A DNA stretch of 64,000 bases from JAPYTK01 sp964401935 (GTDB taxonomy: Bacteria > Myxococcota_A > Polyangia > Polyangiales > Polyangiaceae): the NCBI GenBank assembly GCA_964401935.1, contig CAYOAL010000014.1, forward strand, positions 1 through 64,000. The letters are read 5' to 3'. Positions 8,353-15,515 of this stretch are shown piece by piece. How positions within the stretch are numbered: the first letter of the stretch is position 1; the number at the start of each line of letters is the position of its first letter. Both the position numbers and the translations under genes were made by a program. The notes under the pieces were generated by a model, which worked only from the letters and a program-made list of their open reading frames with translations, had not been told where the DNA came from and searched no databases.

Positions 8353-9480
8353 GTGAGCGAGCGGTCGGGGGGCGAGCGGTTGGAGGGCGAGCGGGCGGAA
8401 CGCGAGCCGTCGAGCGTGGCTCGATCGGTGATGGAGCATCGGGCCCGAGCGCGCCGACGACAGCGCTCGCTCGGCTCGACCGCGGGGGGCCGCAGCTGGC
8501 TCGATGACGAGCCGGGGTGGGGGGACGCCAAGCGCGAGCTCGGCTGCATCGTGGAGAAGGCAGCGCGCCGCTGGTGGCTGTGTTTGCTCATCGCTGCGAT
8601 CTGCGCCGGCATCGCCGCGACGTGGCGGGCGGAGAAGCCGATGAGCTATCCGGGCACCGTCGTGTTGCGGGTCACGGAGTCGGACGACGATGTCTACGCC
8701 GATCGAAACCAATCGACCTCGCTCGCCACCGAGATCGAGGAGATCTCCCTCTCCCGCACCGTGATCCTCGAGGTGATGGAGGAGTTCGATCTCGATCCCA
8801 ACATGCGCCGGCTCGATCCCACGTTTGCGGCAAACAACATGCGCGACGACGTCGACGTCACGCTCGTGCAGAACTACTTCTCCAAGCAGCGCGACGACAA
8901 GGATCCCTTTCGCTCGGCCCGGGTGTCGATCACCTTTGAGCACCCCGATCCGGAGGTGGCGGTGCTGGTGGCGCGGGCCCTGGCCCGCCGCGTCGTGCAG
9001 CAGCAGTTGTCCTCGCAAGAGGTCATGGCCGAGCTGATGGTCGACTCGGCGAGCAACGTTGTGGTGCAGCTCAAGCGCGCCATCCAGCGCGCGCGTGAGG
9101 AGCAGACGACCACCTACCTGAACGCGCTCACCCTCGACGACGCCGACTCGAGCGGGGAGTTCGTTCGGGTCGCGAGCCTCCGAGCCGAGATCAAGCAGCT
9201 CGAGAGTTCGCTCCAGCGCGCGCGCTCGGAATATGCGGGGCTGGATCTCAAACGTGCGTTCACCCTCGAGTCGATGGCCATGCGCTTCGAGGTGATCGAC
9301 GAGGGCCAGGCGGAGCGGGTGCAGTTCAGTCGCGCCGAGCTGACGACCATCACCGGCATGGTCGGTTTCTTGGCTGCGCTGCTGGTCGCGGTGCTGCTGG
9401 TGGGTGCTTTCGATCCGCGGGTGTACGACGCGGCTACGATGAAAAGATTGGATTTGCCGGTCGTCGGCCATATACCGTGA
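8353..9480 (+). CDS. Wzz/Wzc-like polysaccharide co-polymerase (first of two)
   Basis: The protein has 375 residues and starts at GTG one base after the STAS stop. After a basic, Arg-rich cytoplasmic N-terminus of about 70 residues, a first membrane helix (WWLCLLIAAICAGIAATW) is followed by a periplasmic Wzz-type domain with long helices (residues about 95-325). A second membrane helix (TITGMVGFLAALLVAVLLVGAF) ends in FDPRVYDAATMKRLDLPVVGHIP, the usual junction where a fused Wzc kinase would begin. The kinase is instead encoded separately, as in myxobacterial Wzc/Wze pairs. The role is control of chain length and export through Wza. Confidence 0.85.
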   Translation: MSERSGGERLEGERAEREPSSVARSVMEHRARARRRQRSLGSTAGGRSWLDDEPGWGDAKRELGCIVEKAARRWWLCLLIAAICAGIAATWRAEKPMSYPGTVVLRVTESDDDVYADRNQSTSLATEIEEISLSRTVILEVMEEFDLDPNMRRLDPTFAANNMRDDVDVTLVQNYFSKQRDDKDPFRSARVSITFEHPDPEVAVLVARALARRVVQQQLSSQEVMAELMVDSASNVVVQLKRAIQRAREEQTTTYLNALTLDDADSSGEFVRVASLRAEIKQLESSLQRARSEYAGLDLKRAFTLESMAMRFEVIDEGQAERVQFSRAELTTITGMVGFLAALLVAVLLVGAFDPRVYDAATMKRLDLPVVGHIP

Positions 9481-9513
9481 GGTCGCCGGGCGCCCTACTC
9501 GGCCACGAACGCG

Positions 9514-11151
9514 GTGCAACAGCCCCAACTCACCCCTCGCGAGCACCTGACCCGCTGGCTGCGGATCGTGCTCAACATGTTTCGCTATTGGCCGGCGATC
9601 GCCGTCGCCGCCACCCTCGCCGTGGTGGCGGCGTGGGCCGCGCCCCAAATCGTGAAGCCCGTGTACGAGTCGTCGGCGGTGCTTCTGCATCGAGAGCTCA
9701 TCAGCACGAGCAGCGTGCTCGGCGTGCAGGGCTATCAGGCGGAGTCGAACCTGCAGCGGAACACGCGCCTGCGCGAGATGTTGCTCTCGCGCACCACCCT
9801 GCAGCAGATCGTCGACGACCTGGGGCTCTACGCCGACGTGGTGAGCTCGCGCGGCTTCATCGACGCGGTGGAGGAGATGCGGATCCACACCGACTGCAAG
9901 GTGGGAACGGCCAACACCTTCTCCGTGCGGCACAGCGGCGACGACCCGGAGGTGGTGTATCGCGTCACGCAGCGGCTCAGCGAGACGCTGGTGGCGCAGT
10001 CCGCGAGTTACCGACGGGAGCAGGCCGAGTCGACGCGCGACTTCCTCGATGCTCAACACCAGGGCACGCGCAAAGAGCTCGCGACCAGCGAGCAGTCGCT
10101 CGCCAAGTTCCTCGCCGAGCACCCCGAGTTCGCCTACGACCTCGGCGCCTCGGGGGCCTACGCGCCGGGTGCCTCGCTCCGCGCGACGCAACCCAAGGCC
10201 CTCGCTGTCGGGCCCGACAAGGTGTTTCCCGCCGACGCACCGGAGGACCGGACCACGCTGGCGCTCGAGCGGCAGGCCGAGCGCCTCCGCCGCCAGCTGA
10301 AGGCCGATGACGACCAGCGGGCGGGGGGCTCCGCTCCCGCGCCCGCGCCGCTCCTTCGGCCGCGCCCGCCTCCCACGGTCGATCCTGCCAAGCAACAGGC
10401 GGTCGACGAGGCACAGCGGGAGCTCACGCGCGCGGAGGGGACGCTCGCGTCGGTGCTCGCCAAGTATACGCCCAAGCATCCCGATGCCATCGCGGCCCAA
10501 GCTCGCGTCAACGAGGCTCGCGCGACGCTCAACGCGGCCGTGGCCGCGGCTGCCAAGGCCACCGTGCTACCCGAGCCGGAGCCCGAGGGGCCGACCGGCC
10601 CCGCCGCGAGGCTCTTGAGCGACGGCGAGCGCCGAGAGCTCACCCAGCGGCTCGCGCTCGTGAACGAGAAGATCGCCGCCGCGATGAAGGCCGAGGCGAA
10701 GGGGGAGCCGGCGCCCATCGTTCAGGACGACATCGGGGAGCGCATCGTGGCCCTCGAGACACAGTGGGCCGCACTCAATCGCGAGATCGATGCGATTCGG
10801 GAGCGCGATCAGCGCCTCCAGCGCCAGCTCTTCGAGGCGAGCATCGTGGCCAAGGTGGAGGCGAGCGGAAACGCCTCGCAGATGGTGGTGATCGACGAGC
10901 CCTTCAAGCCCGAGCGTCCAGCGCGCCGGGGTCCGAGGCGCACCTCCGCCATCGCCGCGATGCTGGTGCTCGCGCTCGGTTTTGCGTTCGCGTTGTTGCT
11001 GTCCATCCTCGACGACCGGCCTCACGACGAGGTGGATCTCCGACGTTTGAACCTTGGCCCGATCGCCCAGACGCTGCCGTTCGAGCGTGGGAAGGCGAAG
11101 GCCAAGCCTCGCGAGGCCAGGGCAGCGGCGAGGAGACCCGCCGATGCCTGA
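9514..11151 (+). CDS. Wzz/GNVR-type polysaccharide co-polymerase (second of two)
   Basis: This is a 545-residue co-polymerase. Membrane helix 1 (residues about 28-48) leads to a Wzz domain. A long coiled-coil region follows, interrupted by a Pro/Ala-rich insert around residues 270-300 and a second one near 350-360. A GNVR-like segment (VIDEPFKPERPARRGPRRT) precedes membrane helix 2 (SAIAAMLVLALGFAFALLLSIL). The C-terminal tail is basic (KAKAKPREARAAARR). It starts at GTG 9514 and its end overlaps the downstream CpsD-like gene by 8 bp. Two co-polymerases in tandem may work as hetero-oligomers or serve different chain lengths; sequence does not tell which. Confidence 0.85.
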   Translation: MQQPQLTPREHLTRWLRIVLNMFRYWPAIAVAATLAVVAAWAAPQIVKPVYESSAVLLHRELISTSSVLGVQGYQAESNLQRNTRLREMLLSRTTLQQIVDDLGLYADVVSSRGFIDAVEEMRIHTDCKVGTANTFSVRHSGDDPEVVYRVTQRLSETLVAQSASYRREQAESTRDFLDAQHQGTRKELATSEQSLAKFLAEHPEFAYDLGASGAYAPGASLRATQPKALAVGPDKVFPADAPEDRTTLALERQAERLRRQLKADDDQRAGGSAPAPAPLLRPRPPPTVDPAKQQAVDEAQRELTRAEGTLASVLAKYTPKHPDAIAAQARVNEARATLNAAVAAAAKATVLPEPEPEGPTGPAARLLSDGERRELTQRLALVNEKIAAAMKAEAKGEPAPIVQDDIGERIVALETQWAALNREIDAIRERDQRLQRQLFEASIVAKVEASGNASQMVVIDEPFKPERPARRGPRRTSAIAAMLVLALGFAFALLLSILDDRPHDEVDLRRLNLGPIAQTLPFERGKAKAKPREARAAARRPADA

Positions 11152-11824
11152 CGCCGCGCTCGTGGCCGAGGTGGTCGCCACCCACGCCGATCCGCCGGCC
11201 GGCGGGCCGTTCCCGCTCCCGCTGTTGCTCGCGCTCGACTCCAAGCTCGCGGCCGCCTACCGCGTGTTGTGCCATCGCATCGTGGAGACCGACGATCCAG
11301 CCGTGATCGGCATCACGAGTCCGCACCGGAGCGAAGGAAAAACGACGACCGCGGTGAACCTCGCGCTGGCCTTCGCCACCTACCAACGGAGCCGGGTGTT
11401 GCTGGTCGACGCGAGCTTCCGTGCCCCGGGGGTGGCGGTGGCGATGGGGTTTGCGCCGCCCCTTTGTTGGGCGGAGCAGCTCGCGGATCGGGCCGCGGGG
11501 GGGCGCGGGACGTGGCAGCTCTGCGCCGCGTTCCACGACAACTTGCATGTGCTGGCGGTGGCGCCGGAGAACGCCGGGAAATATCGGCTCGACGCTCCGA
11601 GCTTCCGTGCCGCCATCCAGGAGCTCCTCGACGCCGGCTACCGCCGCATCCTCATCGACTGTCCGGAGGTGCTCGACTCCGCCGACGTCCACATCGTCCA
11701 GGACAGCGCCGACGCGCTGCTCCTCACCGCTTGGGCCGGGAAGACCACCGGGCGCGCGCTCGCGGTGGCCGCCGAACGCCTCGCCCCCGCCACCATCCTC
11801 GGGGTGGCGATGGTGCGTCCCTGA
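11144..11824 (+). CDS. Wze/CpsD-like P-loop ATPase (BY-kinase family)
   Basis: The protein has 226 residues. It carries an intact Walker A (HRSEGKTTTAVNLA), Walker A' (VLLVDASFR) and Walker B (ILIDCPEV), the signature of CpsD/CapB/Wzc-type bacterial tyrosine kinases. The usual C-terminal tyrosine cluster is absent; the protein ends in TILGVAMVRP. It may therefore act as an ATPase switch, or phosphorylate other partners, rather than autophosphorylate a Tyr tail. It is the last gene of the operon that begins at 7486. ATG 11144 follows an AGGAG at 11131-11135. Confidence 0.85.
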   Translation: MPDAALVAEVVATHADPPAGGPFPLPLLLALDSKLAAAYRVLCHRIVETDDPAVIGITSPHRSEGKTTTAVNLALAFATYQRSRVLLVDASFRAPGVAVAMGFAPPLCWAEQLADRAAGGRGTWQLCAAFHDNLHVLAVAPENAGKYRLDAPSFRAAIQELLDAGYRRILIDCPEVLDSADVHIVQDSADALLLTAWAGKTTGRALAVAAERLAPATILGVAMVRP

Positions 11825-11867
11825 CGTGATGCGTCGCTGACGGACCCAGCCGCCGCGGAATCCGAGC

Positions 11868-12587
11868 TCAGGGCCTCGGCTCGAAGTACTTGCGCAGGAG
11901 GAGCACGTTGGGCTCGCCCGCGTCGTAGCGAACCTCGTCGACGAAGGCCTTCATGATGAACAGGCCCATGCCGCCCTCGGGGAGCTCGCTGAGATCGGGC
12001 TCCGGGATGTCGTCTGGATCGAAGCTGTGCCCGCAGTCTTGCACCTCCACCTCCACGCAGTTGGCGTCGAAGCGAAGCACCATCGTGATGGCGCCGGCCT
12101 CGGTGCCATCGTAGGCGTGGAGGACGACGTTGTTGAACGCTTCGCCCACCGCCGACACGAGCTCGTGCGTGAAGTCGGGGGGGGCGAGTCGGTTCGTCAG
12201 CTCATGCCGCTTCTGGACGGCGACCTTGCAACACTTGGTCACCGCGCGGGTGATGAGGTCGCGATACGTCAGCTCGCCGGGTACGCGCAGATGTATCAAT
12301 TCCTGGGCTCCCTCGCGAACGATGGGAAGAACGCCGGAGAGCGCCCGTTTGGCGCTCCGCGGGCGGGCGATGATGCCAGATACGTGGGGATCAGCCTCCG
12401 TGTGCGCGCTCTTTTTGGCACTTTTTTGCGTGCCGTCCCGCTCACCAGCGTGTGGTTGGGGCTTGTAGAGCGAGCGCGCTTTCATCACTGTTGCAATGAA
12501 ACTACGGTTCTGTTTCTCAGGCGTCAAATGCGCCACCCAAATCAGTGGGCTCGGCCCTTGCATGGTAGGAACGACTCCGACCTTCAA
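11868..12587 (-). CDS. RsbW-like anti-sigma factor / HATPase_c kinase
   Basis: The open frame is 239 residues. The conserved domain begins near residue 93 (AQELIHLRVPGELTYRDLITRAV). It has the N-box ELVSAVGEAFNNVVLHAY, a G1-like DCGHSFDPDD and the G2-like ELPEGGMGLFIMKAFVDEV, all typical of GHKL ATPases in the SpoIIAB/RsbW group. It would phosphorylate or sequester its STAS partner. The first 90 codons are AT-richer and unlike the family, so the true start is uncertain; Met35 (12485) or a later codon is possible. It is convergent with the CpsD gene and divergent from the initiating transferase gene. Confidence 0.75.
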   Translation of the reverse strand: MKVGVVPTMQGPSPLIWVAHLTPEKQNRSFIATVMKARSLYKPQPHAGERDGTQKSAKKSAHTEADPHVSGIIARPRSAKRALSGVLPIVREGAQELIHLRVPGELTYRDLITRAVTKCCKVAVQKRHELTNRLAPPDFTHELVSAVGEAFNNVVLHAYDGTEAGAITMVLRFDANCVEVEVQDCGHSFDPDDIPEPDLSELPEGGMGLFIMKAFVDEVRYDAGEPNVLLLRKYFEPRP

Positions 12588-12611
12588 ATTCGAGTTGTAC
12601 TGGAATAATTG

Positions 12612-13349
12612 ATGCCGTCTCCGTGGGTCACGACAACCAAGAGGCTGTTCGACATCGCCGCTTCGACGCTCGGCATGGTGGCCACCGCGCCGTTGTTCCC
12701 GGCCATCGCGCTCGCCATCCGGCTCGACTCGAGGGGACCGATTTTCTACCGCCAGCGCCGGGCGGGGCTGCTCCGTCCGGTAGAGCGCCGCGCCGGGGAG
12801 CGGGTGCGGGTCGAGTGCGAAGAGTTCGACATGTTCAAGTTTCGCACCATGGTGGTGGACGCCGAGAAGGGCACGGGGGCGGTGTTGGCCGCTGCCGGCG
12901 ACCCGCGCGTCACGAAGGTGGGGAAGTTCCTGCGCAAGTCGCGGCTCGACGAGCTGCCTCAGCTCTGGAACGTGCTTCGCGGCGACATGAGCCTCATCGG
13001 TCCCCGCCCCGAGCGGCCCGAGCTGGTGCAGGACTTGGTGCTCGCTATCCCGTTCTTCGAGGAGCGCATGCGTGACGTGAAACCCGGCATCACCGGGCTC
13101 GCGCAGGTGTCGCTCGGCTACACCGGAGCGATCGATGCGGAGAGTGAGCTGAGAGACTTCTGGGACACGCTCTCGAACCCGTTCGAGCTCGATGAGGCCG
13201 AAGGCGCCCTCGCGGACGACCTGCGCGCGAAGCTCTTGTACGATCTGGCCTACAGCGCGGCCCTCGAGTCGTGGAGCACCTTCGTGACCACCGAGCTGAA
13301 GGTGTTGGTGCTCACCCCGCTGGTGATGTTGCGCGGCGTGGGTCGCTGA
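12612..13349 (+). CDS. Initiating sugar-phosphate transferase (small monotopic PGT)
   Basis: The protein has 245 residues. One N-terminal hydrophobic segment (STLGMVATAPLFPAIALAIRL) precedes a conserved bacterial sugar transferase domain. The segments GPIFYRQRRAGL, FDMFKFRTMVVDAE, LRKSRLDELPQLWNVLRGDM and SLIGPRPERPELV are all present, as is PGITGLAQVS. The short form without the large N-terminal membrane domain resembles PglC-like monotopic phosphoglycosyltransferases. It would load the first sugar-1-phosphate onto undecaprenyl phosphate. A 20-residue insert (LSNPFELDEAEGALADDLRA) lies near the C-terminus. TTG at 12609 is an alternative start. Confidence 0.9.
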   Translation: MPSPWVTTTKRLFDIAASTLGMVATAPLFPAIALAIRLDSRGPIFYRQRRAGLLRPVERRAGERVRVECEEFDMFKFRTMVVDAEKGTGAVLAAAGDPRVTKVGKFLRKSRLDELPQLWNVLRGDMSLIGPRPERPELVQDLVLAIPFFEERMRDVKPGITGLAQVSLGYTGAIDAESELRDFWDTLSNPFELDEAEGALADDLRAKLLYDLAYSAALESWSTFVTTELKVLVLTPLVMLRGVGR

Positions 13350-13371
13350 CGGGCCTCGTCGGTCGGCGCGA

Positions 13372-14760
13372 TCACCCGCCGAGCTTGTAGATGGCGTAGT
13401 AGTAGAGGAAGGCGAGCGCCGTGAGGTAGCCCACGCCGAGCAACATGAGCTCGCGCCCGCCGAACGTGACGCGCCAGCTCGGCTGGTGGCGCCGGACCGC
13501 CGAATAGAAGGCGCCGGCCAAGCCCACGTAGATCCACAACACGAAGTGGTACGTGAAGCTCAGGAAGAAGGCGCCGACCAAGAGCCCTGCGAAGCTCGAC
13601 AGGATGGCCATGGCCCACACGCGGGCCGGCTCCGCCTCGTCGCCCTCGAGCGTGCGCAGCGCGTGGAAGGGGATCTTGGCGCTGACGTAGAGCACCGACG
13701 CCCACGTCATCGTGCCCAAGACCCCCAGCTCGGCAGGGGCGAGGATGAAGGAGTTGTGGGCAGTGAGATAGTGGTGATCGGTGAAGCGACCTAGCCCGAC
13801 CCCTGTGGAAAAATGGTGCCGAAACATCTGAATGCCTTCGTACCAGGCCTCGAGCCGCTCCTCGCTCGAGTGGGCTGCTTCGTCGCCGCCGCGCCCGCCG
13901 AACAACAACACGGGCAGCACGAGCACACCGGCGGCGAGGGCTCCGCGTATACCGAACCGTCGAATGAAGTAGGTGGCGAGCACCGCACCGAGCACGAGCA
14001 CACCTCCCCTCGACTTGGAGAGGATCACGGTGGCGGCGGCGAGGAGCGCCACCACCACCACGAGGAGCAGCCGCGACTTGCTCGCCTTTCGGCGATAAAA
14101 GGCGAGCGCGAGGGGGATGCCGATGGCGACCACGAGGGCGGTCTCGTTGGGGTCGAGCAGCACCCCGACGTAGCGCACGCGGCCGGAGATGCTCGTGGTG
14201 CCGAACCATCCGGCGTGCTCACAGCGGTAGATGGCTTCGGGCTCTGGAGCGTCGAGGTAACAGGCCGCGGGTTCGTCGCAAGGGCGCCCGTCGGGCGTGC
14301 CGCGTGCGGATGACGAGTCTTTGGCTGCGAGCATGATGCACTGGCGCGGCTGCAGGCCCTGGTGGGTGCAGATGACCGACACCCAGAGCGAGCACGCGAG
14401 CACGACCGCCGCGAGGGCCTCGATGCCCTTGAGGCTCCGTATGCCATGCGCGAGGAGCAGGAAGAGGGCGAGATCGACGATGACCGTGATGAGCATGCCC
14501 GGCTTGATGCCGCCGCTGCTCACGACCATCGTGGTCACCGCCCACGCGACGAAGGTGACCACCCAGGCGAGCTGCGGTGTGCGCTCGAGCTTGGTGAGGG
14601 CGAGGCGAACGTCGAGGACGAATCCGAGCACCGCCGCCGCGAAGAAGATGTAAAGAAAAGGCACATTCTTCAGCTCCGGGACGAACTCGAACGGCCGGGC
14701 GTAGATGAACACCACGAGACCGATGAGCCCAGGCAAGATGAACATGCGCGGCAGAACCAT
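13372..14760 (-). CDS. Wzy/O-antigen ligase-family membrane protein (polymerase)
   Basis: The protein has 462 residues with about ten hydrophobic helices and one large soluble loop (residues about 130-190) containing several cysteines. A second loop near the middle (EERLEAWYEGIQMFRHHFSTG followed by GRFTDHHYLTAHNSFI) matches the Wzy_C/O-antigen ligase signature, including the H-N-S-F motif. It likely polymerises repeat units on the periplasmic face. Its N-terminal pattern (FILPGLIGLVVFIYARPFEF) resembles polymerases in exosortase-type EPS loci. Its 5' end overlaps the divergent Wza gene's start; ATG 14745 is an alternative. Confidence 0.85.
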   Translation of the reverse strand: MVLPRMFILPGLIGLVVFIYARPFEFVPELKNVPFLYIFFAAAVLGFVLDVRLALTKLERTPQLAWVVTFVAWAVTTMVVSSGGIKPGMLITVIVDLALFLLLAHGIRSLKGIEALAAVVLACSLWVSVICTHQGLQPRQCIMLAAKDSSSARGTPDGRPCDEPAACYLDAPEPEAIYRCEHAGWFGTTSISGRVRYVGVLLDPNETALVVAIGIPLALAFYRRKASKSRLLLVVVVALLAAATVILSKSRGGVLVLGAVLATYFIRRFGIRGALAAGVLVLPVLLFGGRGGDEAAHSSEERLEAWYEGIQMFRHHFSTGVGLGRFTDHHYLTAHNSFILAPAELGVLGTMTWASVLYVSAKIPFHALRTLEGDEAEPARVWAMAILSSFAGLLVGAFFLSFTYHFVLWIYVGLAGAFYSAVRRHQPSWRVTFGGRELMLLGVGYLTALAFLYYYAIYKLGG

Positions 14761-15373
14761 AGCCCAATCCGCTTCGAAGGGCGGTGGCTACGGCGTCGTC
14801 GTCGCGGTGATGGCGCTGCTCTTCGGCGTTGGGTGCGGACCGAAGGTCTACGACTATCCCTATGCGAAGGAGCCCGATCCGCGGATCAGCGAGTATGTGA
14901 TCGGCGTCTCCGACGAGCTGCACATCAGCGTTTGGAGGAACAGCGAGCTGTCGTCGGGGGTGGTGGTGAGACCCGATGGCACGGTGACGCTGCCGCTCGT
15001 GGGAGATCTTCAGGCGGAGGGGCTCACGCCGACGCAGCTGAAGGAGTCGATCAAGAGCAAAGTGACCGACTTCGTGAAGGATGCCACCGTCACCGTGGCG
15101 GTGACCGAGGTGAACAGCTACCGCATCACGGTGTCGGGCAAAGTGACGCAGCCGGGGGTCATCGAGTCGAAGCACTATCTCACCGTCACCGACGCCCTCG
15201 CGAGCGCGGGTGGCCCCACCCGCTTCGCCGACACCGAGTCGATCGTCGTGGTGCGGCGCGCTGCGGACGGCAAGACGCGGCGGATCCCGATCAACTACCG
15301 TGAGCTCGCCGCTGGCCGCGCGCTCGAGCAGAACATCGTGCTCCTCCGCAACGACCAGATCTACGTGCCGTGA
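14744..15373 (+). CDS. Wza-like polysaccharide export lipoprotein (OPX)
   Basis: The protein has 209 residues. A lipoprotein signal (MRGRTIAQSASKGGGYGVVV, then AVMALLFGVGC with the lipobox cysteine) precedes a poly_export domain (YVIGVSDELHISVWRNSELS, VVRPDGTVTLPLVGDLQAEG) and one SLBB-type beta-grasp domain (RITVSGKVTQPGVIESKH to the C-terminus at NDQIYVP). It lacks the C-terminal amphipathic membrane helix of E. coli Wza. This short OPX class is proposed to need a partner barrel, here perhaps the 6126-7424 product. In-frame starts at 14705, 14723 and 14738 also exist, all overlapping the divergent polymerase gene. Confidence 0.88.
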   Translation: MRGRTIAQSASKGGGYGVVVAVMALLFGVGCGPKVYDYPYAKEPDPRISEYVIGVSDELHISVWRNSELSSGVVVRPDGTVTLPLVGDLQAEGLTPTQLKESIKSKVTDFVKDATVTVAVTEVNSYRITVSGKVTQPGVIESKHYLTVTDALASAGGPTRFADTESIVVVRRAADGKTRRIPINYRELAAGRALEQNIVLLRNDQIYVP

Positions 15374-15380
15374 GTTTGCT

Positions 15381-15401
15381 GGAGGGGGGGCCGCACCCTC
15401 C
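15381..15401 (+). terminator. G/C-rich hairpin after the Wza gene
   Basis: GGAGGG (15381-15386) can pair perfectly with CCCTCC (15396-15401) around a 9-base loop, eight bases after the wza stop. No T-tract follows, so it is a weak candidate for intrinsic termination or mRNA 3'-end protection. A similar hairpin occurs at 52325-52337. Confidence 0.3.
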
Positions 15402-15515
15402 CCCCAACGCTGCGGGCGGGTCCCCCTGAACCGTGTCGCGCTCGGGGCCCCAACACCCAAGCGGGCTTCGGCGCGAGCCGGGGTTTCTCCGGTCGGGTCT
15501 TGGGTTTCCGCGCGC

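Noticed and set aside
12416..12429. TGGCAC-N4-TTGC resembling a sigma-54 -24/-12 element upstream of the initiating transferase
   Set aside because: GG-to-GC spacing is nine rather than ten bases, which is normally not tolerated, and it lies about 190 bp from the start inside another frame.
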